56,059 nt of DNA from positions 1-56,059 of the IMG/VR virus record IMGVR_UViG_3300033004_000002; one strand, 5' to 3'. The position numbers and the translations under genes were made by a program. Source of the stretch: a virus. Of the stretch, positions 1-6,811 are shown one piece after another. The notes under the pieces are model-generated. The model saw only the letters and a list, made by a program, of their open reading frames with translations. It ran no database searches and was not told the DNA's origin. The first letter of the stretch is position 1. Every line of letters begins with the position of its first letter.

Positions 1-127
1 GACCTCATCCGACGAAAGCCGCGCCAGAAACCCTATCGCGTTCGTTGACCCGTCCCGCCGCAATCCAGGCGTCAACGGTTCATCGAATGGCCGCCGGGTG
101 AACCCGAGCTTCCGCTCGCCGTCGCGC
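1..127. repeat. Terminal direct repeat, left copy
   Basis: The first 127 bases are identical to the last 127 (55933-56059). A perfect overlap of exactly this length is typical of a de Bruijn assembler closing a circle with k=127, so I read it as an assembly overlap and not as a biological terminal repeat. The unique circular length is then 55,932 bp. A gene reads through the junction, which supports circularity. Confidence 0.93.
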
Positions 128-168
128 CGAACGGGGCGCTCGCTTGGATGACGTTCCTTGCGGTCCAT
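1..168 (-). CDS. 58-aa basic protein cut by the contig ends (5' part)
   Basis: An ATG at 168-166 opens a frame that runs off position 1 and continues on the circle from 55932 to a TGA at 55926-55924, giving 58 aa. That TGA shares one base with the ATG of the SpeD-like gene, so the genes are translationally coupled. The product begins MDRKERHPSERPVRRDGERK, is rich in Arg and Asp/Glu, and has no recognised domain. The sequence ctgtagg lies just before the ATG as a weak ribosome site. The other end of the gene is at 55924-56059. It can only be seen once the contig is circularised. Confidence 0.7.
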   Translation of the reverse strand, partial: MDRKERHPSERPVRRDGERKLGFTRRPFDEPLTPGLRRDGSTNAIGFLARLSSDEV

Positions 169-244
169 CCTACAGCCGCCTTTCCAGCGTTCCCGGAACA
201 ATCCAGATGCAATCGCTCAAACCAATGTGCGAACGGAAGTGAAA

Positions 245-412
245 TCACTCCGGAGAGACGTAGAACGGCTTCGTCCCGTAGTAGTGCACATAGTGGGGGT
301 ACGGCTCAGACATCAGATCGAAGAGAGCGGTATGGAAAGCTCTCGGAGGAGGCGTGTCGATAGCCCGCTTCAGATCCTTGAATCCGAGGGCGTTCAATGT
401 GCTCAGCGCCAT
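245..412 (-). CDS. 55-aa hypothetical protein
   Basis: The start ATG at 412 overlaps the TGA of the upstream gene (ATGA), a coupling seen all along this operon. The product (MALSTLNALGFKDLK..., ending YGTKPFYVSPE) is rich in aromatic residues in its second half, with a Tyr/His-rich stretch around residues 38-46. I do not recognise a family. It belongs to a run of tiny genes between the TerL cluster and the portal, next to the SpeD-like and ATP-grasp genes. Confidence 0.6.
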   Translation of the reverse strand: MALSTLNALGFKDLKRAIDTPPPRAFHTALFDLMSEPYPHYVHYYGTKPFYVSPE

Positions 413-717
413 CAGTAGCCGCCCCCGAGATGCTTCGCTGCCGCCTTCGCCGAGATCGCCCCGCGCTTGATCGCGCGCTTGGCGCGGTCGCCGTCGACAT
501 GCTGTGGCAGCTTCTTCAGCTTCTTGCCCTTCGCGCCCTTGGCGAATTCTTTCCCGACCTTCTTCGGAATCCCAATGGTCGACTTGCCGGCAGCGGCTGC
601 ATGCATCGCCGCGTTTTGCGCCTTCGAGACCGGTTTCGGATAGGGAGGCATTTCGTTCTCCACGCGACCGCGGAAGGTGACGGATTTGTTGTTGGCGGCG
701 GGCGCGGTCAGAGCCAT
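412..717 (-). CDS. 101-aa Lys/Ala-rich protein with SHOCT-like tail
   Basis: I start it at the ATG at 717, which shares one base with the TGA of the upstream 64-aa gene; a GTG at 741 is an alternative. The protein is strongly basic, with a central Lys/Gly-rich patch (residues 45-75) of the kind that binds nucleic acid. Its C-terminus has the short motif KRGAISAKAAAK, which resembles the GxIS/T signature of SHOCT domains and recurs in three other proteins of this phage (ATP-grasp ligase, the 95-aa protein at 53915, the Acb2-like protein). Function unknown; a DNA-binding or internal virion role is a guess. Confidence 0.6.
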   Translation of the reverse strand: MALTAPAANNKSVTFRGRVENEMPPYPKPVSKAQNAAMHAAAAGKSTIGIPKKVGKEFAKGAKGKKLKKLPQHVDGDRAKRAIKRGAISAKAAAKHLGGGY

Positions 718-911
718 CAGAACCCGCGCGCGACATGCCACGCCGCCTTGAATGAGGCCATCCGGCCAAATCCAAGTTGGCGGTAGTTCACATAACTATT
801 CCGAAACCGCTCACAGAACGGGCGAAGCCTCACGCGGATCATGCCGTCGGGGCGGCTCATCTCCCGTTCCACTGTCTCGCAATCATCGAGCAACTCGAAG
901 CGAAAGAACAT
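717..911 (-). CDS. 64-aa hypothetical protein
   Basis: An ATG at 911 opens a 64-aa frame (MFFRFELLDDCETVEREMSR...). Its second half is basic and aromatic (FRNSYVNYRQLGFGRMASFK), typical of a short helix-rich phage protein. It is the first gene of a coupled run (911 down to the portal) and follows a 160-base gap (912-1072). In that gap TCACACCC near 990 and GGGTGTGA near 1055 form a widely spaced inverted repeat. No domain recognised. Confidence 0.55.
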   Translation of the reverse strand: MFFRFELLDDCETVEREMSRPDGMIRVRLRPFCERFRNSYVNYRQLGFGRMASFKAAWHVARGF

Positions 912-1072
912 GATGACGCCCTCAAATAGGTGGCCGGCTTCTTCCGATTAGACGCGTTCTCTATGTCCGGAACGTTGCCGCTCCCCCTTCACACCCGCGT
1001 CCAAACATCGGAAGCGTGATCAGCTGCCCGCCGGCCTCGGGGCGCAGCCCAGGATGGGTGTGACGGGTTAGT

Positions 1073-1309
1073 TCAGGTCTTCGGAGCCTTCGGAAACTCC
1101 ACGGGGCAGAACACGATGGCCATGTTTTGCGGTCTCACCCACCAAGAGTTGCCATCGAGATCGACCAGCAATGCTGGCTCCGTGATGATGGTCCCTGGAG
1201 GTAGCCTAGGCCTCGGAGCAGGCAGCGCCGTTGAACGCGCCGCCGCATCGTTCGCGCTTTGGCCGTGCTGGCGAAGGGAATTCATGTTTAGATCTTGACA
1301 GTATGCCAT
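1073..1309 (-). CDS. 78-aa hypothetical protein
   Basis: Possible starts are a TTG at 1315 that overlaps the end of the upstream gene, an ATG at 1309 and an ATG at 1285. I choose 1309. The N-terminal half is Pro/Arg/Ala-rich and probably disordered. The C-terminal half (GTIITEPALLVDLDGNSWWV) looks like a small folded beta domain. It follows the small anchored protein and the polymerase-like gene in the same direction. Function not recognised. Confidence 0.5.
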   Translation of the reverse strand: MAYCQDLNMNSLRQHGQSANDAAARSTALPAPRPRLPPGTIITEPALLVDLDGNSWWVRPQNMAIVFCPVEFPKAPKT

Positions 1310-1311
1310 TC

Positions 1312-1530
1312 TCAAATCCCCCGCTTGGCGTAGATCTCCAGCCGCCGCCCCATCGCCTCACGAAACCGCGGCAGGAACGGCCAGGCCTTCCGCGCGATCG
1401 CCATGTGCTGCATGCCCTGCTCGATCGAGGTCGGCGGGAAGCCCTGCGCGTAGTGCCATTCGGCGAGCGACAGCTGCGTCGTGCATCCGAGCACTGCAAC
1501 CAGCACAATGGCCCGCAAACAGCGCGCCAA
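1312..1530 (-). CDS. 72-aa signal-anchored protein overlapping the polymerase-like gene
   Basis: This reading frame has clear protein character: a hydrophobic N-terminus (AIVLVAVLGCTTQLSLA) followed by a polar domain ending LEIYAKRGI. The best start is a TTG at 1530, with GTG 1506 as an alternative. It overlaps the last 173 bases of the O-antigen-polymerase-like frame, whose own C-terminus there is Arg/Ala-rich and unlike a membrane protein. Either a second gene starts inside the first, or a shift joins the two frames. Short anchored proteins following a Wzy-type gene fit a partner role, but this is inference. Confidence 0.5.
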   Translation of the reverse strand: MARCLRAIVLVAVLGCTTQLSLAEWHYAQGFPPTSIEQGMQHMAIARKAWPFLPRFREAMGRRLEIYAKRGI

Positions 1531-2545
1531 GAACGACGGTGCCCGGGTCGTGGAAGGGCATGGCGAACAGCGAGAGGACGAAGAGAGCGGCGAAGACGCT
1601 GCGCTCGGGCCGTTCGTCAGCGGCAAACCAGAGCCCCAGCGAAAACAGCATGCCGAGGCCAAGGGCTGGAACGCCGCCTTCGAAGACGAGCCAGAGCCAT
1701 TCATTGTGGGGGTGCTCCGGTCGGCTTTGCCAGTGGTTGAAATCGAAGGTCTGCGCCAATGCAAGGAACACCTCGCGGAATGAGCCGAGGCCATGGCCGA
1801 AGACGGTGAGGCCCGAAATGGTGTCGCGCCAGATAGCGAGGCGTTCGCCATCGGAAGGCGCCAAACCGTGCAAAATGAGGTACGTCGGAATCGCCATCAC
1901 AAGGGACAGCCCTGCGTAAATCCGAAACGGCCGATAGAGACTCTCCGTTACGACCACTCCCGCACAGATCCCAAGCCATGCCGCCTTCGACGGCGCGAGC
2001 ACCAGGGACGGCAGCAGCAGCGGCAGCAATAGCCATACGCGAGGGAGGGCAACCAACCCCACGGCGACCACGGCCGCCGCTGCTGCCAGCCGATCGCGGT
2101 TGACGAACAGTCCGGGATAGCCGCCGTTGACGATCTCGACGCCCTGCCAGCCGAACCATTGCGCCACAGCGACCGCGCTGTTGATGCCGATGCCGAGTGC
2201 CGCCCCGATGATGAGACCGCTGAGGTCGGTCAACGTCGAGCCGACGGCGAAGGCGCACAGCACGACCAGCAGTTCAAAGCTCGCCTCGCCGCCGTCGAGC
2301 CTGCCGTCGGTGCCGCCATCGTTCCAGAGAATCGACAGAACCAGCCAGCCGATCAGCAAGAGGCCGACCCAGTGCGTCATGGTCATGCGCACGCGCGGGG
2401 CCATGAACAGCGCGAGGGCAAGCGAGGCGGCGACGATCCAGCGCGGCGTGGTAGCCGCGCCGGCGATGCCGGGCCAGTAGGCCGTCATTAGCGCGAAACC
2501 GAACAGACCAGCGAACAGATCAGAACGGCGGAAACCCTTCGGCAT
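1358..2545 (-). CDS. O-antigen polymerase/ligase-like membrane protein (Wzy_C-like)
   Basis: The 395-aa product has about ten hydrophobic segments between residues 10 and 345. It carries the hallmark of Wzy/WaaL proteins: an R-x-x-IW-x-x-x-ISG region (239-245), GHGLGSF (250-256) and HPHNEWLWLVFEGG (278-291). Enzymes of this family join lipid-carried O-antigen units in the inner membrane. A phage copy could alter the host surface polysaccharide (seroconversion, superinfection exclusion). It sits unusually among terminase-adjacent late genes. The last ~45 residues are Arg/Ala-rich and lie over another plausible frame (1312-1530), so the true C-terminus may have been changed by a frameshift. The start ATG overlaps the preceding gene by 26 bases. 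Confidence 0.75.
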   Translation of the reverse strand: MPKGFRRSDLFAGLFGFALMTAYWPGIAGAATTPRWIVAASLALALFMAPRVRMTMTHWVGLLLIGWLVLSILWNDGGTDGRLDGGEASFELLVVLCAFAVGSTLTDLSGLIIGAALGIGINSAVAVAQWFGWQGVEIVNGGYPGLFVNRDRLAAAAAVVAVGLVALPRVWLLLPLLLPSLVLAPSKAAWLGICAGVVVTESLYRPFRIYAGLSLVMAIPTYLILHGLAPSDGERLAIWRDTISGLTVFGHGLGSFREVFLALAQTFDFNHWQSRPEHPHNEWLWLVFEGGVPALGLGMLFSLGLWFAADERPERSVFAALFVLSLFAMPFHDPGTVVLGALFAGHCAGCSARMHDAAVARRMALRAGLPADLDRAGHAAHGDRAEGLAVPAAVS

Positions 2546-2765
2546 CGAGCCTCTCGTTCAGCGTGTCGTCGGGATATTCGGAGTGGTCGCGCCATTCGTC
2601 GGGCTGGTCGGGATCGTCTTCGATCTCATCGTCTTCGTCTTCCGGATCGAGCGACTGCACCATCCTGACGACGCATCCACGATAGATCACGTCACCCTTT
2701 TGGTATGGTCCCCAGTTCTCGGTCACCAGCAGCGCATGCTCGCCGCCGAAGTCGATCGTGCGCAT
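2520..2765 (-). CDS. 81-aa acidic hypothetical protein
   Basis: The start is ATG 2765 or GTG 2768; both overlap the TGA of the upstream gene. The N-terminal ~45 residues look like a small beta-barrel fold (GDVIYRGCVVRMVQSLD). A long acidic tail follows (residues ~40-60, runs of Asp/Glu). It lies between the 87-aa coiled-coil-like protein and the polymerase-like gene. No family recognised. Confidence 0.6.
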   Translation of the reverse strand: MRTIDFGGEHALLVTENWGPYQKGDVIYRGCVVRMVQSLDPEDEDDEIEDDPDQPDEWRDHSEYPDDTLNERLDAEGFPPF

Positions 2766-3028
2766 CACTGCGCGCCATGAACCGTTGCAATCAACTCGTT
2801 GGCGTCCGCCTGCATGTCCCTGGCGATCTTGCCGGCCTTCTGCTCTGCGGCGAGCAGCTGACCCGACAGCACCTCGCGGTCTTCGTGCGCTCCGATGCCG
2901 GCATCGAGCAGGGCCTTGAGGTCGGACATCATCACCGAGGTGACGGGCGCGTTGCTGTCCATCGCGTGCTGGAAGTCGGCCAGCAGTTCCTTGGCGCGGT
3001 CAGCGAAGGACGGGAGGGTATCTGCCAT
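2765..3028 (-). CDS. 87-aa helical protein
   Basis: The product (MADTLPSFADRAKELLADF...) is almost entirely predicted helix, with heptad-like spacing of Leu/Ala, and ends ELIATVHGAQ. It sits three bases below the stop of the 128-aa coiled-coil protein and is followed by an overlapping gene. Its position directly after TerL suggests a packaging or head accessory role, but nothing in the sequence shows this. Confidence 0.6.
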   Translation of the reverse strand: MADTLPSFADRAKELLADFQHAMDSNAPVTSVMMSDLKALLDAGIGAHEDREVLSGQLLAAEQKAGKIARDMQADANELIATVHGAQ

Positions 3029-3031
3029 CGT

Positions 3032-3418
3032 TCAACCCTCGCCATCTTCCCCCAAAGGGACATTCGACAGCCGCTCGATCACCGCCACGGACTCGTCAAC
3101 ACCCTTGATGATGGCATCGTAATAGCTGTGATGCTTTTCGGCTGCGGCATCACGTTTTCGCTCGGCGACACCGATCTTCGCCGCGATGCCGTCGAGCACG
3201 GTTTCGGTCTTCTTGTGGAAGTCCTGTGCGCGCTCGGTCAATGCCGCCATCTTGCCGGTCAGGCTCATTCGTCGATCCCGTGCGATGGTGGTCAAAACGC
3301 GCGCCGCGACAAGACGGTCTGCGGCGCCATCGATGGCCTCCGCGCTGACGATCGCCACGTCCGCGCTGACAACCTCCTGTGCGATGCCGGTGTGATCGGT
3401 GGCGGGATCAGGCATCAC
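3032..3418 (-). CDS. 128-aa coiled-coil protein after TerL
   Basis: ATG 3418 overlaps the TerL stop (ATGA). The central and C-terminal parts are long amphipathic helices (residues ~45-110) rich in Lys, Glu and Ala, with an acidic C-terminus (PLGEDGEG). It is coupled to TerL and to the next helical protein. I see no enzymatic motif. Coiled-coil packaging or head accessory proteins often follow TerL, but this is only positional evidence. Confidence 0.6.
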   Translation of the reverse strand: MMPDPATDHTGIAQEVVSADVAIVSAEAIDGAADRLVAARVLTTIARDRRMSLTGKMAALTERAQDFHKKTETVLDGIAAKIGVAERKRDAAAEKHHSYYDAIIKGVDESVAVIERLSNVPLGEDGEG

Positions 3419-5037
3419 ATCGTCACCGTCGAATACATCTCGCCGCCCCGTTCGTCCCGCGCCTCGCGGTAGCCGTCGCGGCGGACCGGTTCGTCCTTCG
3501 CCAGCGACTTGATCCAGGGCCGCGACAGGCAGGCGTAGCGCCAGTCGTCCGCCGCATGATCTTCCGCATCGGTGTCGAGATCCTCGGCGCGGCTCTGGTC
3601 GTGCTGCAGCACCGGGATGGTGCGGATCGAGTCGGTACAGGTCGAAAAGCAGTAGATCATCGGCCGTCCCGTCGACCAGTTGATCGAACCGTCGGTTTCG
3701 TTGCGCTGCGCCGATCCGATCAGCCGCGCCCGGAACATGTCCCAGCCGCCCATGGGCCCGGCCTTCTCGCGGTCGCCGGTCTGCCGCGTCACGCGCTTGT
3801 TGTCGGCGGCGATGAACGCGGCGAGCTTGGCCTTGAACAGTTCCTCGTTGATGCGCTCGGCGTTGGAGGGGCCGCCATCCTCGGTGAAAGCGGAAGGGTC
3901 CAGCACGCCGTAGGTCAGCTTGGCGAGGTCATCGCGCTCGCGCGACGCGATGCCCTTGCCGACTTCGTTCGCCGTCAGCTTTCCGCCGACGGCGCCGTAC
4001 CATTCGCGGTATCGGACCAAGGCGCCTCGGGGAAGCGTTTGCGTGCTTCTTCCCGCGTCATTGGACGAAACTGGAAGTGAAAGTCCGTCGGACTGTTGAA
4101 GAACTCCTCCTGCGGACCCGGGAAAGGCCTCCAACCTGAACTCGTCTCCGACGACCGCCCACCATCCGACACTGAACGGGCTGTAAGAACCCCAGTCACC
4201 GCTGCGAAAGCGCAGCCAATGCTCCGGAATAGCGAACGGCGTGACAACATGTTGCTCATTGCTCCATTCCGAGAAGAAGGCGCCTTCGATCGCGGTCCAG
4301 TCGCCTTCGAGCCAGGCCTTGACCAGCTGCGCGGTGCCGACCAGGTAGAGCCGCGAGCGGTAGCCCGGATCGCTCTGCAGCAGGATCTTGTTGTTTTCCA
4401 GCCGCGAGGGGATCACCGCCATCTTGTGCAGCGAACCGTCGGGCAGCTTGCGCGTCAGCACCTTCGGCCGGCGCGGGAACGGATGCAGATGGTAACGGTT
4501 GCGAAGCCAGTGCTGGCCGGCGCCGCCGGGGTTGGCGGTGAGGATCAACTGGACCGGCACGCCGTGGCTGGAGCGCAGCACGCCGAACAGCCGGTCGATC
4601 GGCGCCGAACTCGGATATTGCCCGGCTTCTTCCACCCATGCATCGGTGACGTTGCGACCCTGGTACTCGTTGGCGTCCTGCACGCTCTCCAGATACTTGA
4701 ACCGGACTTTGCCGCCGTTCGGCATGATCCAGCCCTTGTTCTCGATGTAGCGCCCACCTAGCGGGCCGTAGATTTCCTTCGACCGGTCGATCGCATCTTC
4801 CGCCGAGGTCGTGGTGCGGCGGAACATGATCGCGTTGAAGGCCGTGCCGTATCGCTTTTCCTTCAGCGCCCACTTGCCGAGCACGCCATCGGTCTTGCCG
4901 CCGCCGCGGGCGCCGCCGAAGAACACTTCCGGAAACGGACAGCAGCAGAGATCGTCCTGCGGGCCTTCCTGCGGCGACCAGGAGCGGTCCTGGTCATGGG
5001 CGACATGCGCGCTGGTCCGCGGCGCGACGACATTCAT
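3415..5037 (-). CDS. terL: Terminase large subunit
   Basis: The 540-aa product is the ATPase-nuclease that pumps DNA into the prohead. Walker A is GGARGGGKT (residues 41-49), the Walker B/acidic segment is TDAWVEEAG (131-139), and a TANPGG coupling motif follows near 165. The nuclease half begins near GDWGSYSPFSVGWW (~280). Length is normal for the family. A short Ser/Gly/Gln-rich insertion around residues 305-335 inside the nuclease half may be a surface loop. The TerS gene lies just upstream on the same strand with an 87-aa protein between, and the portal lies further along the same operon on the circle. Confidence 0.95.
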   Translation of the reverse strand: MNVVAPRTSAHVAHDQDRSWSPQEGPQDDLCCCPFPEVFFGGARGGGKTDGVLGKWALKEKRYGTAFNAIMFRRTTTSAEDAIDRSKEIYGPLGGRYIENKGWIMPNGGKVRFKYLESVQDANEYQGRNVTDAWVEEAGQYPSSAPIDRLFGVLRSSHGVPVQLILTANPGGAGQHWLRNRYHLHPFPRRPKVLTRKLPDGSLHKMAVIPSRLENNKILLQSDPGYRSRLYLVGTAQLVKAWLEGDWTAIEGAFFSEWSNEQHVVTPFAIPEHWLRFRSGDWGSYSPFSVGWWAVVGDEFRLEAFPGSAGGVLQQSDGLSLPVSSNDAGRSTQTLPRGALVRYREWYGAVGGKLTANEVGKGIASRERDDLAKLTYGVLDPSAFTEDGGPSNAERINEELFKAKLAAFIAADNKRVTRQTGDREKAGPMGGWDMFRARLIGSAQRNETDGSINWSTGRPMIYCFSTCTDSIRTIPVLQHDQSRAEDLDTDAEDHAADDWRYACLSRPWIKSLAKDEPVRRDGYREARDERGGEMYSTVTM

Positions 5038-5046
5038 GCGAATCCG

Positions 5047-5310
5047 CTAATGCCGGCCGTGAAGACCATATCCCATCTGCACAGAGAAGCGCGGCACACC
5101 ATCGATGCAAAGATGCGTGATGCCGTTCTCCAGATCGATCAGCGAAAACCGCTCGATCTCAACACCGCACTCTCGGAACCGATGAATAGCGGCTTCGATC
5201 GCTTGGATTCGCGCCTCTCGCGCCTGGCGCACAAGGTCGACCGTCAGGCTATGAAAGACCTTTGAGTCAATGACCCCAGGCTCTTCATAAAATCTAGTCG
5301 GCACCTGCAC
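5047..5310 (-). CDS. 87-aa protein between TerS and TerL
   Basis: The frame starts at ATG 5310, inside the last codons of TerS (overlap of 17 bases), and ends 9 bases before TerL. The N-terminal half is helical (residues ~18-48, REARIQAIEAAIHRF) and the C-terminal half looks like a small beta sheet (SLIDLENGITHLCIDGVPRF). No family recognised. Its place inside the terminase pair suggests a packaging accessory. Confidence 0.6.
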   Translation of the reverse strand: MQVPTRFYEEPGVIDSKVFHSLTVDLVRQAREARIQAIEAAIHRFRECGVEIERFSLIDLENGITHLCIDGVPRFSVQMGYGLHGRH

Positions 5311-5743
5311 GCTGCGCCTCCCATTCGGATTCCGACATCGGCTTTTCCGAGATCAGGTAGACCGAGGCCGGGTTGTTGCCGGTGGGATCTGTCAGCGCGG
5401 TCTTGGTCACCGCCTTGAAGCCGTGCATGTCGCGGAGCTGGGCGAGCGCGCCAAGCCGATGCGGCCAATCCAGCACGACGCGGCGGCCGGGAAACTCCGA
5501 ACCATCGCCATAAGCGATTGCCGAAAGCGCCGTCTCGATCTGATCGCGCTTTTCACGAACCACGTCTTCGCTGGTCGCGACCAGTTCGGCGATGCGCGCC
5601 TGCACGGCTTTGTTGCGCTCAAGCTTGGTAGCAACGCCAGACGTCGGCTTAAGCCCGATCGCCTTCGCTGCCGCGCGCGGCGGAATCAAGATCGCGCGAA
5701 GACGCGAATACCGTTCGTGGTTCTCGTTGGTCAGGACTGGCAC
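5294..5743 (-). CDS. terS: Terminase small subunit (probable)
   Basis: I start it at GTG 5743, giving MPVLTNENHERYSRL, the usual opening of small terminases, and 149 aa. An N-terminal helix-turn-helix-like region (residues ~19-50, PRAAAKAIGLKPTSGVATKL) is followed by a long helix (oligomerisation) and a C-terminal tail that would contact TerL. The frame stays open upstream, but that part has no TerS character. It would recognise the packaging start site. It is the first gene of the late block, downstream of element R1 and terminator T1. Confidence 0.75.
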   Translation of the reverse strand: MPVLTNENHERYSRLRAILIPPRAAAKAIGLKPTSGVATKLERNKAVQARIAELVATSEDVVREKRDQIETALSAIAYGDGSEFPGRRVVLDWPHRLGALAQLRDMHGFKAVTKTALTDPTGNNPASVYLISEKPMSESEWEAQRAGAD

Positions 5744-5912
5744 AAGGTGATTCCAAAAGATTCCAACTTGTTCATGTTCCAAAAGATCGCCGCTCGCGCC
5801 GGGGAATGCCGGGATGGATGGACCGACACGAGCGGCAGTCAAAGGGAGGAAACGCCCTGAGAGGGCAGCGATAGCCGCAAGGTGACTACCGCATACCCTA
5901 TGCAAACGAAAA

Positions 5913-5934
5913 AGCCCGGCACTGAGGCCGGGCT
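5913..5934 (-). terminator. Intrinsic terminator T1
   Basis: An 8-bp stem AGCCCGGC/GCCGGGCT with a 6-base loop. Read on the minus strand it is followed by a run of T (TTTTTC). It lies between element R1 and the first late gene, so late transcripts started at or above R1 would have to read through it. T2 (6029-6050) has the same stem. Confidence 0.8.
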
Positions 5935-5945
5935 CTTGAAGATAT

Positions 5946-5992
5946 GGGGACAATGACCAGCGGAATTACATGGGACACCTGTCAGGTTATTG
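5946..5992 (-). repeat. Intergenic element R1 (before the late operon)
   Basis: A 47-nt element read on the minus strand: CAATAACCTGACAGG..., a 24-base centre, ...CATTGTCCCC. It contains the palindrome ACCTGACAGGT. It sits between terminators T2 and T1, directly after the NusG-paralogue gene and ahead of TerS. Five other copies (R2-R6) share the ends and the spacing. Its centre folds less well than those of R2-R4. Confidence 0.85.
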
Positions 5993-6028
5993 AGCGGTCT
6001 TTGCTCGGCTCTCTCCTTAAAAGAGAAA

Positions 6029-6050
6029 AGCCCGGCGCGAAGGCCGGGCT
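6029..6050. terminator. Intrinsic terminator T2 (bidirectional)
   Basis: An 8-bp stem AGCCCGGC/GCCGGGCT around GCGAAG, with T-rich sequence on the minus strand (TTTTCTCTTTT) and TTTATGC on the plus strand. It ends the early-left transcript after the NusG paralogue. It is nearly identical to T1. The remaining bases of the 5744-6211 gap show no gene to me. Confidence 0.8.
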
Positions 6051-6211
6051 TTATGCTTTGGAAGGCCGCCTATCCGCTGCAGCCGCTCCTCATTGCCGCG
6101 CCTGTCGGATAGCGCGCTCTGGGTATCTCAGGAATCGTTCTAATGGGCCAATCTCTTGGCCCTTCCGCCGGGCGCTTCGGCCCGTCTCCGCGTTGTCACG
6201 GGTGTAACCCG

Positions 6212-6790
6212 CTATACCGCTTCGATCTGGTCCTCATTCAAGTGCAGCAGGACCTGACGCGTCAATATCTCGATTAGAATGGTGATTCGGTAGCGCGGGT
6301 CAAGCCGCTCAATGCGACCTTCCCACATGTCGAACGGGCCGCCGATCAAGCGCACCTTCTGGTCGACCCTGAATTTGCGCTCCTCGGGCAGTCCGTTGCG
6401 CCTGGCTTCGAACCTGCGAACGTCTGCCATGACGCTGAGCGAGATTTTCAGTGCTTCCGGGCCTTGCTTGCCGCAGTATTTAACGAAGCCTCCGATGCCA
6501 TCCGCCGCATCCTTGAGCCTAGCGATATCGGCGTCGAAGTCCGGAATAAACATCGCGCCGGGAAAGATCGGGACCGTCCTCGACAAGCGACGGTTCCATG
6601 CACCCTTGATCGTCCGTTTTTCCTTCGGCACATAGGCCGAGATGCCGTGCTGATGCAGCTGCCGCTCGGCCTTCAGGTCATAGTTCGGATGCAGCCGCAG
6701 CAGGTACCACAGTTTCGGCAGCGGTGTTGCGATAACAGGCCCTTGGACGCACGCGACAAAATCCCTGGTTTCGTAAAGCGCTGCTGTCAT
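6212..6790 (-). CDS. NusG/RfaH-family transcription antitermination protein
   Basis: The 192-aa product has the NusG plan: an N-terminal NGN domain from WYLLRLHPNYD (28-38) to ~130, including FPGAMFIPD (76-84), and a C-terminal KOW domain (about 142-190, RVDQKVRLIGGPFDMWEGRI). NusG-type proteins bind RNA polymerase over the clamp and either couple it to the ribosome/Rho or, like RfaH, load at a specific DNA hairpin and suppress termination. It is the last gene of the early-left block, just before T2, R1, T1 and the late genes. That is the position of late antiterminators such as lambda Q, so I infer a late-gene regulator. The N-terminal ~25 residues precede the domain and may include an alternative start. 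Confidence 0.85.
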   Translation of the reverse strand: MTAALYETRDFVACVQGPVIATPLPKLWYLLRLHPNYDLKAERQLHQHGISAYVPKEKRTIKGAWNRRLSRTVPIFPGAMFIPDFDADIARLKDAADGIGGFVKYCGKQGPEALKISLSVMADVRRFEARRNGLPEERKFRVDQKVRLIGGPFDMWEGRIERLDPRYRITILIEILTRQVLLHLNEDQIEAV

Positions 6791-6811
6791 CTGTGGTGCT
6801 CCCTGATTGGT

